64,000 nucleotides of DNA from Verrucomicrobiaceae bacterium (lineage in GTDB: Bacteria; Verrucomicrobiota; Verrucomicrobiia; Verrucomicrobiales; Verrucomicrobiaceae). The position numbers and the translations under genes are program-made. The stretch lies in contig CANGYJ010000007.1 in the NCBI GenBank assembly GCA_947458455.1, positions 248,001 to 312,000 on the forward strand. The letters run 5' to 3'. Position 1 is the stretch's first letter; each line of letters opens with the position of its first letter. Below are positions 9,386 through 17,836 of this stretch, piece by piece. The notes below the pieces were generated by a model. That model did not search any database, was not told the DNA's origin, and saw nothing but the letters and a program-made list of their open reading frames with translations.

Positions 9386-9408
9386 TTTAGAATCATTCCA
9401 ATTCTAAA
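9386..9408. promoter_or_regulatory. Fur/PerR-type operator upstream of the regulator and suf genes
   Basis: Half-sites TTTAGAAT and ATTCTAAA are perfect reverse complements separated by seven bases, 12 bases before the ATG of the Fur-family gene. Read as a 7-1-7 box, TTAGAAT-C-ATTCCAA differs at one position from a perfect TTAGAATnATTCTAA palindrome of the PerR/Fur type. Position suggests autoregulation and control of suf. Confidence 0.7.
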
Positions 9409-9420
9409 GCCGGAGCCGTC

Positions 9421-9879
9421 ATGACACCCTCTGCCACCTCCACCCGTGCCCCTTCGAAGCCCACCGGCCTCGAATGCCGCATGGCCGTCCTCGGGGCCGA
9501 TGTGCGCCTCACCCCGCACCGTCGCGAGGTCTTCGACGTCCTCGCCGCCTCCACGGACCACCCCACGGCCTACGACATCCTCGACCGGGTCAAATCCCGC
9601 TCGCCCGGCATCTCCTTGGCCACGGTATACAACTGCCTAGACCATCTTACCACCCACGGCCTCATCAAGCAGGTCCACCTTGAGCGCGGCCAGTCCCGCT
9701 ACTGCGCCAATCTCCACGAGCACGTCCATTTCCACTGCGAGACCTGCGGCAAGGTCATCGATGCCCACCCCGCCACCGATTTCGACCCCGCCAAGTTCTG
9801 GAACCTCCCCAAAGGCACCCGCGTCACCCGCACCGACCTCGCCATCCACGGCACCTGCGATGCCTGCGCGGCCAAATAA
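9421..9879 (+). CDS. Fur-family transcriptional repressor (Fur/PerR-like)
   Basis: The 152-residue protein has the Fur layout. An N-terminal winged helix (LTPHRREVFDVLAAS, then ISLATVYNCLDHLTTHGLI) is followed by a C-terminal dimerisation domain carrying HVHFHCETCGKV and a final CDAC. The two CxxC pairs fit the structural zinc site, and the His residues fit a regulatory metal site. Family members sense iron or peroxide; which one applies here is not clear. Thirty bases separate its stop from sufC, so it probably leads and controls the suf operon, and a palindromic operator lies just upstream of its start. Confidence 0.9.
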   Translation: MTPSATSTRAPSKPTGLECRMAVLGADVRLTPHRREVFDVLAASTDHPTAYDILDRVKSRSPGISLATVYNCLDHLTTHGLIKQVHLERGQSRYCANLHEHVHFHCETCGKVIDAHPATDFDPAKFWNLPKGTRVTRTDLAIHGTCDACAAK

Positions 9880-9909
9880 TCCCTCATCCCCCATCTCTCA
9901 TCCCTTTCC

Positions 9910-10668
9910 ATGTCACTACAAATAAAAGACCTCCACGCCCAGATCCCCGGCCGCGAAATCCTCAAAGGCCTGAACCTCACCATCAACCCCGGTGAAGTCC
10001 ACGCCATCATGGGCCCGAACGGCAGCGGCAAGAGCACGCTGAGCAAGGTCCTCTGCGGCCACGAAGACTACGAAGTCACCAGCGGCGAGGTCCTCCTCGA
10101 TGGCGAAAACATCCTCGACATGGCCGTCGATGCCCGCAGCCGCGCCGGACTCTTTTTGGCTTTCCAATACCCGCACGAGATCCCCGGCGTCAGCAACGCC
10201 AACTTCCTCCGCGCCTCCTTGAAAGCCCGCCTGCCGAAGGGCGAGGACATCGACGCCGTGAAGTTCTACAAAACGCTCTACGCCCGCATGGACCAGCTCG
10301 AGATGGACCGCAGCTTCACCAGCCGCAGCGTCAATGAAGGCTTCTCCGGCGGCGAAAAGAAGCGCAATGAGATCCTCCAGCTCATGATGCTGGAGCCGAA
10401 ATACGCCATCCTCGACGAAACCGACTCCGGCCTCGACATCGACGCCCTCAAAATTGTCTCCCGCGGCGTGAACGCCATGCGCAGCGAGAACCGCGGCTTC
10501 CTCGTCATCACCCACTACCAGCGCCTGCTGAACTACATCCAGCCCGACATCGTTCACGTCCTCAAAGACGGCCGCATCGTCAAAACCGGCGGCAAAGAGC
10601 TCTCCCTCGAACTCGAAGAACGCGGCTACGACTGGGTCCATGAGGAGCCTTTGGCGAAAGCGGCGTAA
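9910..10668 (+). CDS. sufC: SufC, Fe-S cluster assembly ATPase
   Basis: The 252-residue ABC-type ATPase has Walker [10 protein letters not shown] near residue 35, signature [13 protein letters not shown] near 146 and Walker B with [10 protein letters not shown] near 165, the SufC-specific form. SufC drives the cytosolic SufBCD scaffold that builds iron-sulfur clusters. It follows the Fur-family gene by 30 bases. sufB is separated from it by about 950 bases holding three small genes, an unusual interruption of a normally tight sufC-sufB order. Confidence 0.97.
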   Translation: MSLQIKDLHAQIPGREILKGLNLTINPGEVHAIMGPNGSGKSTLSKVLCGHEDYEVTSGEVLLDGENILDMAVDARSRAGLFLAFQYPHEIPGVSNANFLRASLKARLPKGEDIDAVKFYKTLYARMDQLEMDRSFTSRSVNEGFSGGEKKRNEILQLMMLEPKYAILDETDSGLDIDALKIVSRGVNAMRSENRGFLVITHYQRLLNYIQPDIVHVLKDGRIVKTGGKELSLELEERGYDWVHEEPLAKAA

Positions 10669-10694
10669 ATCATTCTTTCCATTTCCAACACATC

Positions 10695-10868
10695 ATGATC
10701 TGGCAATACATCACCATTGGGGAACGAGCTGAGGATATGGATCACTTGCAACACAGGCTGAACGAGATTGGCCAGCAAGGTTGGGAGCTCGTTTCTTTCA
10801 CCTGCTTGGATCAGGACAGCTATGTGTTCGACTACTAGGCTGTATTCAAGCGGTCGGTAGCTGGATGA
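10695..10868 (+). pseudogene. Small DUF4177-like gene split by an in-frame TAG
   Basis: ATG at 10695 opens a 47-codon frame (MIWQYITIGERAEDMD, then GQQGWELVSF) that stops at TAG 10836-10838. The same frame continues for nine codons, AVFKRSVAG, to TGA at 10866. Small DUF4177-type proteins have the pattern W-Y-x-LN-x-x-G-x-x-GWELV with a terminal F-FKR, so the TAG looks like a nonsense change removing the last strand. It could still make a 47-residue peptide. Its position between sufC and the toxin gene is odd. Confidence 0.6.
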
Positions 10869-10878
10869 AAAACATATA

Positions 10879-11358
10879 ATGAAACCCCGTCTCTACATGG
10901 AAACCACGATTCCCAGCCTGCTCACGGCCCGCCCGAGCAAGCAACCGGAATTGCTGGGGCACCAGATCACCACCCAGCGGTGGTGGCAAGAGCGATTGGG
11001 GCACTACGAGATTTACACGTCGCAGGTCGTGCTTGATGAGGCCAGTCGTGGCGATCCTGAAATGGCGGCAGCACGACTGAACGTCCTAGCACCCTTTCCC
11101 CTTTTGCCCGTCACCTCTGTCGTGCTGCAACTAGAGGCCGATTTCATGGCCTTGGGAATCATTCCTCCCGCTGCTGCCGATGATGCGCTGCATCTCGCTT
11201 TGGCCGCTGCACACTGGATGGATTTCCTGCTGAGTTGGAACTGCAAACACATCAACAACCGCGATCTCGACGCACGTTACCGCAAAGTCTGCGCCCAACA
11301 CAGCCTGCCGCTGCCCGTGATCGCCACACCGGAGGAACTGATGTACTCACTGCCATGA
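10879..11358 (+). CDS. PIN-domain protein, VapC-like toxin
   Basis: The 159-residue protein begins MKPRLYMETTIPSLLTARPS, the opening of a PIN subfamily that uses Glu in the first acidic position. LDEASRGD, AADDALHLALAA and SWNCKHINN follow, supplying the conserved acidic and polar residues of the metal-dependent RNase site. Such toxins cleave RNA and are neutralised by a partner. The stop codon overlaps the next gene's ATG by four bases (ATGA), so the pair is translationally coupled, with toxin before antitoxin. It sits inside the suf gene run. Confidence 0.85.
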   Translation: MKPRLYMETTIPSLLTARPSKQPELLGHQITTQRWWQERLGHYEIYTSQVVLDEASRGDPEMAAARLNVLAPFPLLPVTSVVLQLEADFMALGIIPPAAADDALHLALAAAHWMDFLLSWNCKHINNRDLDARYRKVCAQHSLPLPVIATPEELMYSLP

Positions 11359-11588
11359 AAACCATCGCTGAGATCGAGGAAGATCCCATTGAGTTTGTTC
11401 AGTGGGCAAAAGCGCAAATCGCCGCTGAACATGGGAATGACCCCAAGCGCTACCTTGCCTACATCAAGGCCAAGGAGGCTGACTCACGGGCACGCGGCAT
11501 CCAGTTCGTTGATTTCTCTCAAGCACCAAAGCGGACCCATGAATCCTTCGTCGTCCGCGAAGATCCACCCGCCTCGACTGAGCGCTAA
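11355..11588 (+). CDS. Probable antitoxin partner of the PIN toxin
   Basis: This 77-residue protein begins MKTIAEIEEDPIEFVQWAK, an opening I associate with small partners of the METTIPS-type PIN proteins. It is highly charged, mostly helical at the N terminus and has a less ordered tail (APKRTHESFVVREDPPASTER) that could wrap the toxin. No DNA-binding domain is evident. It overlaps the toxin gene by ATGA and ends 36 bases before sufB. Assignment rests on context and its opening sequence. Confidence 0.7.
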   Translation: MKTIAEIEEDPIEFVQWAKAQIAAEHGNDPKRYLAYIKAKEADSRARGIQFVDFSQAPKRTHESFVVREDPPASTER

Positions 11589-11624
11589 CCGCTTCTGACA
11601 TCTCACCTCTAACCTTTCACATTT

Positions 11625-13073
11625 ATGGTCTCCGCCCCCGACTCCACCCTCGACCTCCCATCCGCCGTCGAAAACGACATCTCCGACATCCGCGTCGATA
11701 GCGTCGGTGATTTCACCTTCCCCGAACGCAACAAGTTCGACTCCGGCTTCGGCATCACGTCGAAGACCGTCGATTACATCAGCGATGTGAAGGACGACCC
11801 TGATTGGGTGCGCGAGTTCCGTCACAAGGCGCTCAAAGTCTTCCAGGACAAGCCCATGCCCACGCATTGGGCCACGAAGGACCTCGAAAACATCCACTTC
11901 GACGAGTTCCGCTACTATCTGAGCGACGGTCAGAAGCCGAAGCGTTCCTGGGACGACGTGCCTGAGGATGTGAAGAAGACCTTCGATCGTCTCGGCATCC
12001 CTGAGCAGGAACGTAAATTCCTCGCCGGTGTCGAAGCGCAGTACGACAGCGAGGCCGCTTACTCGAACATCAAAGCCGCCGTCGCCGAGCAAGGTGTCAT
12101 CTTCGTCAACAGCAGCGAGGGCCTCAAAGAACACCCCGAGATCTTTAAAAAATGGTTCGGCAAAGTCATCCCGACTGGCGACAACAAATTCTCCGCGCTC
12201 AACAGCGCCGTGTTCAGTGGCGGCTCGTTCATCTACGTCCCACCCGGCGTGAAGGTGAAACACCCGCTCCAGGCCTACTTCCGCATCAACAGTGAGCAGT
12301 TCGGCCAGTTCGAGCGCACGCTCATCATCTGCGATGAAGGCAGCGAGGTCATGTACATGGAAGGCTGCACCGCGCCGAAGTTTGAGACCGCCACGCTGCA
12401 CAGCGCCGTCGTCGAACTCGTCGCCCTCAAAGGTGCCAAGATCCAGTACGTCACCGTTCAAAACTGGAGCAGCAACGTCTTCAACCTCGTCACCAAGCGC
12501 GGCATCGCCATGGAAGACGCCGAAGTGCGCTGGATCGACTGCAATATCGGCAGCCGCCTCACCATGAAATACCCAGGCGTCATCATGAAGGGCAAACGCG
12601 CCCGTGGTGAAGTCATCAGCATCGCTTTGGCGAACAGCGGCCAGCATCAGGACACTGGCGCGAAGATGGTCCACGCCGCCGATGACACCACCAGCAACGT
12701 CATCAGCAAATCCATCTCCATCGGCCAGGGCCGCTCGACGTATCGCGGTCTCGTCCACATCCCGAAGCACCTCAAAGGCTGCAAAAACAACACCGAGTGC
12801 GATGCCCTGCTCATCAACAGCAACAGCCACACCGACACCTACCCCGCCATCAGCGTCCGCGGCAACCAGCACAGCACCCAGCACGAAGCCAGCGTCAGCC
12901 AAGTCAGCGCCGACCAAATTTTCTACCTCATGCAGCGCGGCCTCACCGAAGCCGAAGCCATGAGCTTGTCCGTCAACGGTTTCATCAACGACCTCGTGAA
13001 GGAATTTCCGATGGAATACAGCGTGGAACTGAAGCGGCTCATTGATCTCGAAATGGAAGGCAGCGTTGGCTAG
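11625..13073 (+). CDS. sufB: SufB, Fe-S cluster scaffold subunit
   Basis: The 482-residue protein matches SufB throughout. It has [24 protein letters not shown] N-terminal sequence, a beta-helix core ([19 protein letters not shown]) and the C-terminal [14 protein letters not shown] segment. Cys at about residue 392 corresponds to the cysteine on which clusters are assembled. SufB forms the SufBC2D complex with SufC and SufD in the cytosol and receives sulfur from a cysteine desulfurase that is not in this window. It is followed by about 320 bases of repeats before sufD. Confidence 0.97.
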   Translation: MVSAPDSTLDLPSAVENDISDIRVDSVGDFTFPERNKFDSGFGITSKTVDYISDVKDDPDWVREFRHKALKVFQDKPMPTHWATKDLENIHFDEFRYYLSDGQKPKRSWDDVPEDVKKTFDRLGIPEQERKFLAGVEAQYDSEAAYSNIKAAVAEQGVIFVNSSEGLKEHPEIFKKWFGKVIPTGDNKFSALNSAVFSGGSFIYVPPGVKVKHPLQAYFRINSEQFGQFERTLIICDEGSEVMYMEGCTAPKFETATLHSAVVELVALKGAKIQYVTVQNWSSNVFNLVTKRGIAMEDAEVRWIDCNIGSRLTMKYPGVIMKGKRARGEVISIALANSGQHQDTGAKMVHAADDTTSNVISKSISIGQGRSTYRGLVHIPKHLKGCKNNTECDALLINSNSHTDTYPAISVRGNQHSTQHEASVSQVSADQIFYLMQRGLTEAEAMSLSVNGFINDLVKEFPMEYSVELKRLIDLEMEGSVG

Positions 13074-13083
13074 CCGCATGCGC

Positions 13084-13390
13084 GGAATGACGAAACCAGA
13101 ATGATGAATGCCGAACAGATTCTTTTTGCTCACCGACAATCGAGTCACGCGCCAGCGTCGTGGAGTGCGTGCGGCAAGCCTTGGCGCGACGCCGCTGTCG
13201 AACGTCTCCTGGCACTCGTAAGCCTTTTTCGCCCCCGACAGCGGTGCCGCCGATGCGAGGCTTCGCCCTCGCATCTCCGTCACCGCACTCCACGACGCTC
13301 TCGCGCCTTCGCTCGCTGGATCAGCCTATTTCCACCTTCGGACTTCGTCATTCATTCCTCATTCTGAATTCGCCATTCGTCATTTTTCGT
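13084..13390. repeat. Nested mosaic of inverted repeats filling the sufB-sufD gap
   Basis: Outer arms of the AATGACGAA family (13084-13115 and about 13337-13390) enclose a second palindrome with 16-base perfect arms, AGCGTCGTGGAGTGCG at 13154-13169 and its complement at 13284-13299. Inside it is a third pair, GCCGCTGTCG at 13191-13200 and CGACAGCGGT at 13236-13245. The 13074-13396 gap holds nothing else. An open frame runs through it into sufD, but it reads low-complexity repeat sequence and is not taken as coding. Confidence 0.75.
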
Positions 13391-13396
13391 CCTCCC

Positions 13397-14704
13397 ATGC
13401 CCCCTGAAGCCTCTTCATCCCCTACCGGCCTCCTCGCCATCGCCCCGACTGCTACTTCCGTCGCTCCCAACTGGTTCACCAGCCGTTCCAATGCCGCGTG
13501 GACCGAATTCCAGTCCCTGCCGCTTCCCGGCCTGAAAGACGAAAACTGGCGCTACTCGAACGCGAAGAAGATCGAGCTCGCCGACCACGCGCCAGCCAAA
13601 GCACCGACTGCCGAGCAGTCCAAAGCCGCTCTCGCCGCCACCGAGGGTCTCAAAGAACGCGCCGCACGCTTTGTCTTCGTGAATGATACCCTCGTCGAGT
13701 CCGACACGAACGGCCTTCCCGCCGGTGTGGTCTGTGTGAGCTTCGAGGAAGCCCTGAAATCCCACGAAGCGGCCCTCCAGCAGCACTTCATGAAGGGTGA
13801 ACAAGCTCTGGGATCGAATAAATTCGCCGCGCTGCACCTCGCGCATGTCAAAGCAGGCACCGTCATCATCGTGCCGAAGAATGTCGTTATCGAAAAGCCC
13901 GTCGAAATCTTCCACTGGGTCGTCGGCGACCACGCGGCCATCTTTCCGCACACACTCATCGTCACAGGCGATCACGCCGAGGTCAGCGTCGTCGATCATT
14001 ATCGCAGTCTCGAAGGGGAAGGCGGCCTCAGCATCGCCATCGCCGATCTCGTCGGCGGCAGCGGCAGCAAGATCACTTATGCGGCCTGCCAGGAACTCGC
14101 CGATGACGCCCAGGCGCTGCATCTTTCCAGCATCACCGCCGGACGCGATGCCAGCGTGAAAAGCTTCCAGGTGCAGCTCGGTGCCGCCTTCAGCCGCAGC
14201 GAAAGCGTGAGCGACCTCGTCGGCCAAGGTGCCCGCAGTGACATGCTCAGCGTCAGTTTGCCCATCGGCGAGCAAATCGTCGATCAGCGCACGCTTCAGC
14301 GCCACAAAGCCCCGCACGCCACCAGCGACCTGCTCTATAAAAACGCGCTCTACGGCCAGTCCCGCAGCATTTTCAGCGGCCTCATCATCGTCGATGAAGG
14401 CGCGCACTACACCGACGCCTACCAGACCTGCCGCAACCTGCTCAACAGCAACGAAGCCGAGGCCACCAGCCTCCCTGGCCTCGAAATCAACGCCGACCAG
14501 GTCAAATGCAGCCACGGAGCCACCAGCGGCCCTATCAGCGACGAAGAGCTCTTCTACCTCAAAGCCCGCGGCATCAGCGACACTGAAAGCCGCAAGCTCA
14601 TCATCGAAGGTTTCCTTGCTGGCGTCGTCGAGCGCTTTGGCAACAGCGAGCTGCTCGACACCCTCGTCGCCCGCATCGATGAGAAGTTGGAGCGGGCCGT
14701 CTAA
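13397..14704 (+). CDS. sufD: SufD, Fe-S cluster assembly subunit
   Basis: The 435-residue protein is a SufD/SufB-type beta-helix. The N terminus has ENWRYSNAKKIELADHAPA, typical of SufD. The end has the CSHGATSGPISDEELFYLKARG motif region, whose His near residue 373 lies at the SufB interface. It would complete SufBC2D. The start at 13397 is chosen because it is the first ATG after the repeat block and gives a normal SufD length. No sufS or sufE follows; the next gene is convergent. Confidence 0.93.
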   Translation: MPPEASSSPTGLLAIAPTATSVAPNWFTSRSNAAWTEFQSLPLPGLKDENWRYSNAKKIELADHAPAKAPTAEQSKAALAATEGLKERAARFVFVNDTLVESDTNGLPAGVVCVSFEEALKSHEAALQQHFMKGEQALGSNKFAALHLAHVKAGTVIIVPKNVVIEKPVEIFHWVVGDHAAIFPHTLIVTGDHAEVSVVDHYRSLEGEGGLSIAIADLVGGSGSKITYAACQELADDAQALHLSSITAGRDASVKSFQVQLGAAFSRSESVSDLVGQGARSDMLSVSLPIGEQIVDQRTLQRHKAPHATSDLLYKNALYGQSRSIFSGLIIVDEGAHYTDAYQTCRNLLNSNEAEATSLPGLEINADQVKCSHGATSGPISDEELFYLKARGISDTESRKLIIEGFLAGVVERFGNSELLDTLVARIDEKLERAV

Positions 14705-14729
14705 GGTGTCCGCACACGCCGGGTGCGGG

Positions 14730-15308
14730 TCAGGCCAAGGCGGGGAGCACGCCAATGGAAGAATCTACCGGGCAATCATGCATGTTGGGCGTGAGTCTTT
14801 CCCACATCTGCCGCACCGCACGGGCGAGCAACTGCACATCGCCGCGAGCGTCGTGACGCTTCACGCCTTCGCTGGACAGCCCTAGACGCGCCAGCACCGC
14901 ATCGAGGCCGTGACCACCGCGTCCGCCCCAGATCTTTCGCGAGAAATCCCTGGAATCGAGCGCGTTCGTCTCGCGGACGGGCATGCCGAGCCGTTTGCAG
15001 TTCTCCGCGATGAAGCGCATGTCAAAACGCAGCCCGTTGTGGGCGATGAGCGTCGCATTGGTGCCCACAAACTCCGAAAAACGCGTCAGCACATCGCGTG
15101 GCAAGGGCGCATCGGCCACTTCGGCCTGAGTGATGCCCGTGAGCTTGGTGATGAAGGACGGGATGCAATGTTCGGGGCGCACATAACTGTCAAAAAGCTC
15201 CCCCTTGTCCCATTCGCCGTTTTTCACTTTTACCGCCGCGATCTGGATGATTTGATGGAGACAAGGTCGTAACCCAGTGGTTTCAAGGTCGAAGATGATA
15301 AGGGTCAC
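14730..15308 (-). CDS. 3'-5' exonuclease, DnaQ-like (DEDDh)
   Basis: The 192-residue protein carries the three exonuclease motifs: FDLETTG at residues 6-12, AHNGLRFDMRF mid-protein and HDARGDV near the end. These give the DEDDh acidic residues plus the catalytic His. It resembles the proofreading epsilon-type domain standing alone, and may act in DNA repair or RNA turnover rather than replication. Its 3' end is convergent with sufD. The alanine racemase gene lies 38 bases upstream on the same strand. Confidence 0.9.
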   Translation of the reverse strand: MTLIIFDLETTGLRPCLHQIIQIAAVKVKNGEWDKGELFDSYVRPEHCIPSFITKLTGITQAEVADAPLPRDVLTRFSEFVGTNATLIAHNGLRFDMRFIAENCKRLGMPVRETNALDSRDFSRKIWGGRGGHGLDAVLARLGLSSEGVKRHDARGDVQLLARAVRQMWERLTPNMHDCPVDSSIGVLPALA

Positions 15309-15346
15309 CTCGTGACGTGCGGCTGCCTGCTGATGAAAGCAAGGCT

Positions 15347-16447
15347 TTAAACGTAAACACGCGGCACGCGTGCGTGGATGTTTGTGAGCACCTCATAGGG
15401 GATGGTGCCTGCCCAGTCGGCCACGTCTTGGGCGGAAATACCGTCGCCGATGAGCGTGACGGCGTCGCCGTTGTAGGCGGTGCCCCATTCGAGGTTCACC
15501 ATGAACTGGTCCATGCACACGCGACCGACAATCGGGTGCAGCTGGCCGCGAATGATGACTTGGCCGCGATTGGATAGGGCGCGGAAATAGCCGTCGCCAT
15601 AGCCAACGGGCAAGGTGACGATGCGCACGGGATGATCGCTCTTCCACGTGCCGCCGTAGCTGACGGCGTTACCGGGCTGTACGACTTTGAAATACACGAT
15701 TTCGGATTTCCAGCTCAGGGCGGGCTTCACGGCGATGGTATGCCTCACTTCACGCGAAGGATAGACGCCATAGAGCAGGATGCCGGGCCGGACGAGGTCG
15801 AGATGGCTCTCCGGGAGCTGCAAAATGCCGCCGGAGTTCGCGATGTGGCGTTGCGGTGGTTTGAGGCCGTGTTTCGGGTAAAACTCGAGCACGTCGAGGA
15901 ATCGGGCGAGCTGCTCTTTGGCGCTGGAAAGGTCTTCGGCGTCCGAATTGGCGAAGTGGGAGTAGATTCCGGCGATCTCGATGTTTTGGAAGGTGAGGCT
16001 GGCCTCCAGCAGCTTCTCGGCGCTGTACCAATGCACGCCGATGCGCTCCATGCCGGTGTCGATCTTCAGATGCACGCGGGCCTTCTTTTTGGCGGCAACG
16101 GCGGCTTCGTCGATCTGCCGCATTTTGTCGATGGAGGAGGCCGCCATCATCAAATCATGCTCGATGAACTGCGGGATCTGCCGCGCCACCACGCCGCCAA
16201 AGACGAGAATGGGCTGCGTGATGCCTGCCTGACGCAAAATGAGGGCTTCTTCCAGCAAGGCGACGCCGAAGCAGGTCGCACCGCATTGGGCGAGGTGCTG
16301 GGAGACCTCGACGATGCCGTGACCGTAGGCGTTGGCCTTCACCACGGGCATGACCTCCGCCTTGCCGACATGCGTGCAGATCGCGTCGAAATTCTGCGCG
16401 AGGGTGCCGAGGCTGACTTCGACGTGGGTGGGGCGGATGGCTTCCAT
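15347..16447 (-). CDS. alr: Alanine racemase
   Basis: The 366-residue PLP enzyme interconverts L- and D-alanine for peptidoglycan. The PLP-binding Lys is in MPVVKANAYGHG (Lys 37), and the second catalytic base is the Tyr of NAVSYGGTW near residue 264. The length and N-terminal TIM-barrel/C-terminal beta-domain arrangement are normal. It is upstream of the DnaQ-like gene on the same strand, and its own upstream region holds a degenerate palindromic repeat. Confidence 0.95.
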   Translation of the reverse strand: MEAIRPTHVEVSLGTLAQNFDAICTHVGKAEVMPVVKANAYGHGIVEVSQHLAQCGATCFGVALLEEALILRQAGITQPILVFGGVVARQIPQFIEHDLMMAASSIDKMRQIDEAAVAAKKKARVHLKIDTGMERIGVHWYSAEKLLEASLTFQNIEIAGIYSHFANSDAEDLSSAKEQLARFLDVLEFYPKHGLKPPQRHIANSGGILQLPESHLDLVRPGILLYGVYPSREVRHTIAVKPALSWKSEIVYFKVVQPGNAVSYGGTWKSDHPVRIVTLPVGYGDGYFRALSNRGQVIIRGQLHPIVGRVCMDQFMVNLEWGTAYNGDAVTLIGDGISAQDVADWAGTIPYEVLTNIHARVPRVYV

Positions 16448-16478
16448 GAGTGACGTTGCAGCCGACTTCCTTGAAAAC

Positions 16479-16557
16479 GACCACAGAGATCACAGAGGAG
16501 CACAGAGGACAGAAAATCAAATCTCTGTGTTTCTCGATGAACTCGGTGGTGAAACCG
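16479..16557. repeat. Degenerate CACAGAGG-family inverted repeat
   Basis: The left side reads CCACAGAGATCACAGAGGAG and the right side around 16521-16557 is a decayed complement (CTCTGTGTTTC, then CGGTGGTG). It occupies the 123 bases between alr and the DUF1802 gene and belongs to the same family as the insertion at 8501-8574. Confidence 0.6.
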
Positions 16558-16570
16558 CCAAGGCGGGCTT

Positions 16571-17146
16571 TTAACCCAAGATCGCTTTCAACTGGGCGGC
16601 GATCTCCGCGAAGGCCGCATCGCTCAGCGCCGGAGTCGCAGCCGCCGCCATGGGCAGGCCTTCCTCCGGCAGGGTGATCCAGGAACGGCAGCCGCCGTAG
16701 CTTTTGGCATAGGGGAAGTGCCAGCGCTGCGGGAGCTTGTAGGCGCGCACGAGGGCGACGTGGAGGCAGCTTTCGTCGTCGTAGATGAAGCGCTCTTTGA
16801 CGACGTCCTCGTTCCAGATGTGCAGTGGGGCCAGGGCGGCGACTTTGTCCCAATCGGTGACTTTCCACACCTGCTCGAGCGTAGCGCAGCCGTCGATATC
16901 GACGGTCTGGCGTTCTTCTTCCGGCGGAAACGCACGTTGCGTGTTCTCCGGCGTCCAATTCAGGTCGGCGGCCTGATTGTGGAACCAGGTCGGAAACAGG
17001 AAAAACTCGCGATGCTTCCACTCAAAGCCGCCGCGGCCTTCGTGGATGCCGCCTTTGCGTAAAATGATGCTGAGCTTGCCCTGCGTCAGCGCATCGCAGA
17101 CGAAGGACCATTCTTTGAAACCGGTGGGAGCGGGAAATTGAGGCAT
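16571..17146 (-). CDS. DUF1802 family protein
   Basis: The 191-residue product begins MPQFPAPTGFKEWSFVCDAL and continues with the DUF1802 hallmark LSIILRKGGIHEGRGGF. Most of the protein is a single compact domain; the C-terminal 35 residues are an Ala-rich helix. Function is unknown; in other phyla such genes are scattered and uncharacterised. The start was placed at 17146 because homology-like sequence begins there; an upstream in-frame extension would overlap the neighbouring promoter. It is divergent from the Uma2 gene at 17223. Confidence 0.8.
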   Translation of the reverse strand: MPQFPAPTGFKEWSFVCDALTQGKLSIILRKGGIHEGRGGFEWKHREFFLFPTWFHNQAADLNWTPENTQRAFPPEEERQTVDIDGCATLEQVWKVTDWDKVAALAPLHIWNEDVVKERFIYDDESCLHVALVRAYKLPQRWHFPYAKSYGGCRSWITLPEEGLPMAAAATPALSDAAFAEIAAQLKAILG

Positions 17147-17222
17147 CGCTGCGGATACTATGCCCCGGAGCGGGCTGCAAGAGGGTGATTGACCACGGCG
17201 CAACGGTCGCATAGCGTTTGGC

Positions 17223-17825
17223 ATGACAAGCGTGCTCCCCTTCAAGCCAGCCACCACTCCTGCCCGCGTCTCGTGGGAGGAATACCAGCGGCTCGATACC
17301 GCCAGCCCGGTGCGGCTGGAGTATGTGAACGGCCAGATTTATGCGATGGCAGGCTCCAGCCGCAGCCACAACCGCATCTCCGGCAATGTTTTTGCCCGCC
17401 TACACAGTGCCCTTAGAGGCAAAAAGTGCGAGCCGTTCACAACGGACATGAAGCTGCGCGTCCAGCTCGGGCTGGAGGACTTTGGCTACTACCCGGATGT
17501 GATGGTGGTTTGTGACAAGAAGGACCGGCATGAGCGCTACTGCGTGAGTCCCACGGTACTGTTTGAGGTGCTCTCGAAATCCACGCGACGCACCGATCAG
17601 GGCGAGAAGCTCAAAGCCTACCAGCAGATCGAGAGCCTGGAGGTGTATGTGATGATCGAGCAGGTGACGCAGCGGGCTTACATCCACCGCCGCTCGAACA
17701 ACTGGTGGCCGGAGATCATCGAGGGAGCGGACGCGATGCTCACACTGGATGAGATCGAGGTTCGGCTAACCTTTGCAGACATCTACGACCGGGTGGACTG
17801 GGCCGCAGAGGAGACGGAAGCGTGA
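17223..17825 (+). CDS. Uma2-family (DUF820) putative nuclease-fold protein
   Basis: The 200-residue protein has the PD-(D/E)xK layout of Uma2 proteins: VSWEEYQRLDTASPVRLEYVNG at the start, then YYPDVMVVCD and VLFEVLSKSTRRTDQGEK, carrying the Asp and Glu expected at the metal site. The family is expanded in Cyanobacteria and PVC bacteria and has no established biological role. Its stop is next to the next gene's region, so the two may be transcribed together. Confidence 0.88.
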   Translation: MTSVLPFKPATTPARVSWEEYQRLDTASPVRLEYVNGQIYAMAGSSRSHNRISGNVFARLHSALRGKKCEPFTTDMKLRVQLGLEDFGYYPDVMVVCDKKDRHERYCVSPTVLFEVLSKSTRRTDQGEKLKAYQQIESLEVYVMIEQVTQRAYIHRRSNNWWPEIIEGADAMLTLDEIEVRLTFADIYDRVDWAAEETEA

Positions 17826-17836
17826 TTCCTTCACCT

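Noticed and set aside
11484..13283. About 600-codon open frame on the minus strand over sufB
   Set aside because: It is the complement of the strongly conserved sufB gene. GC-rich codon use leaves the opposite strand open.
13074..13396. N-terminal extension of SufD through the repeat block
   Set aside because: The extra residues are encoded by nested palindromes and would give an abnormal SufD; the ATG at 13397 gives normal length.
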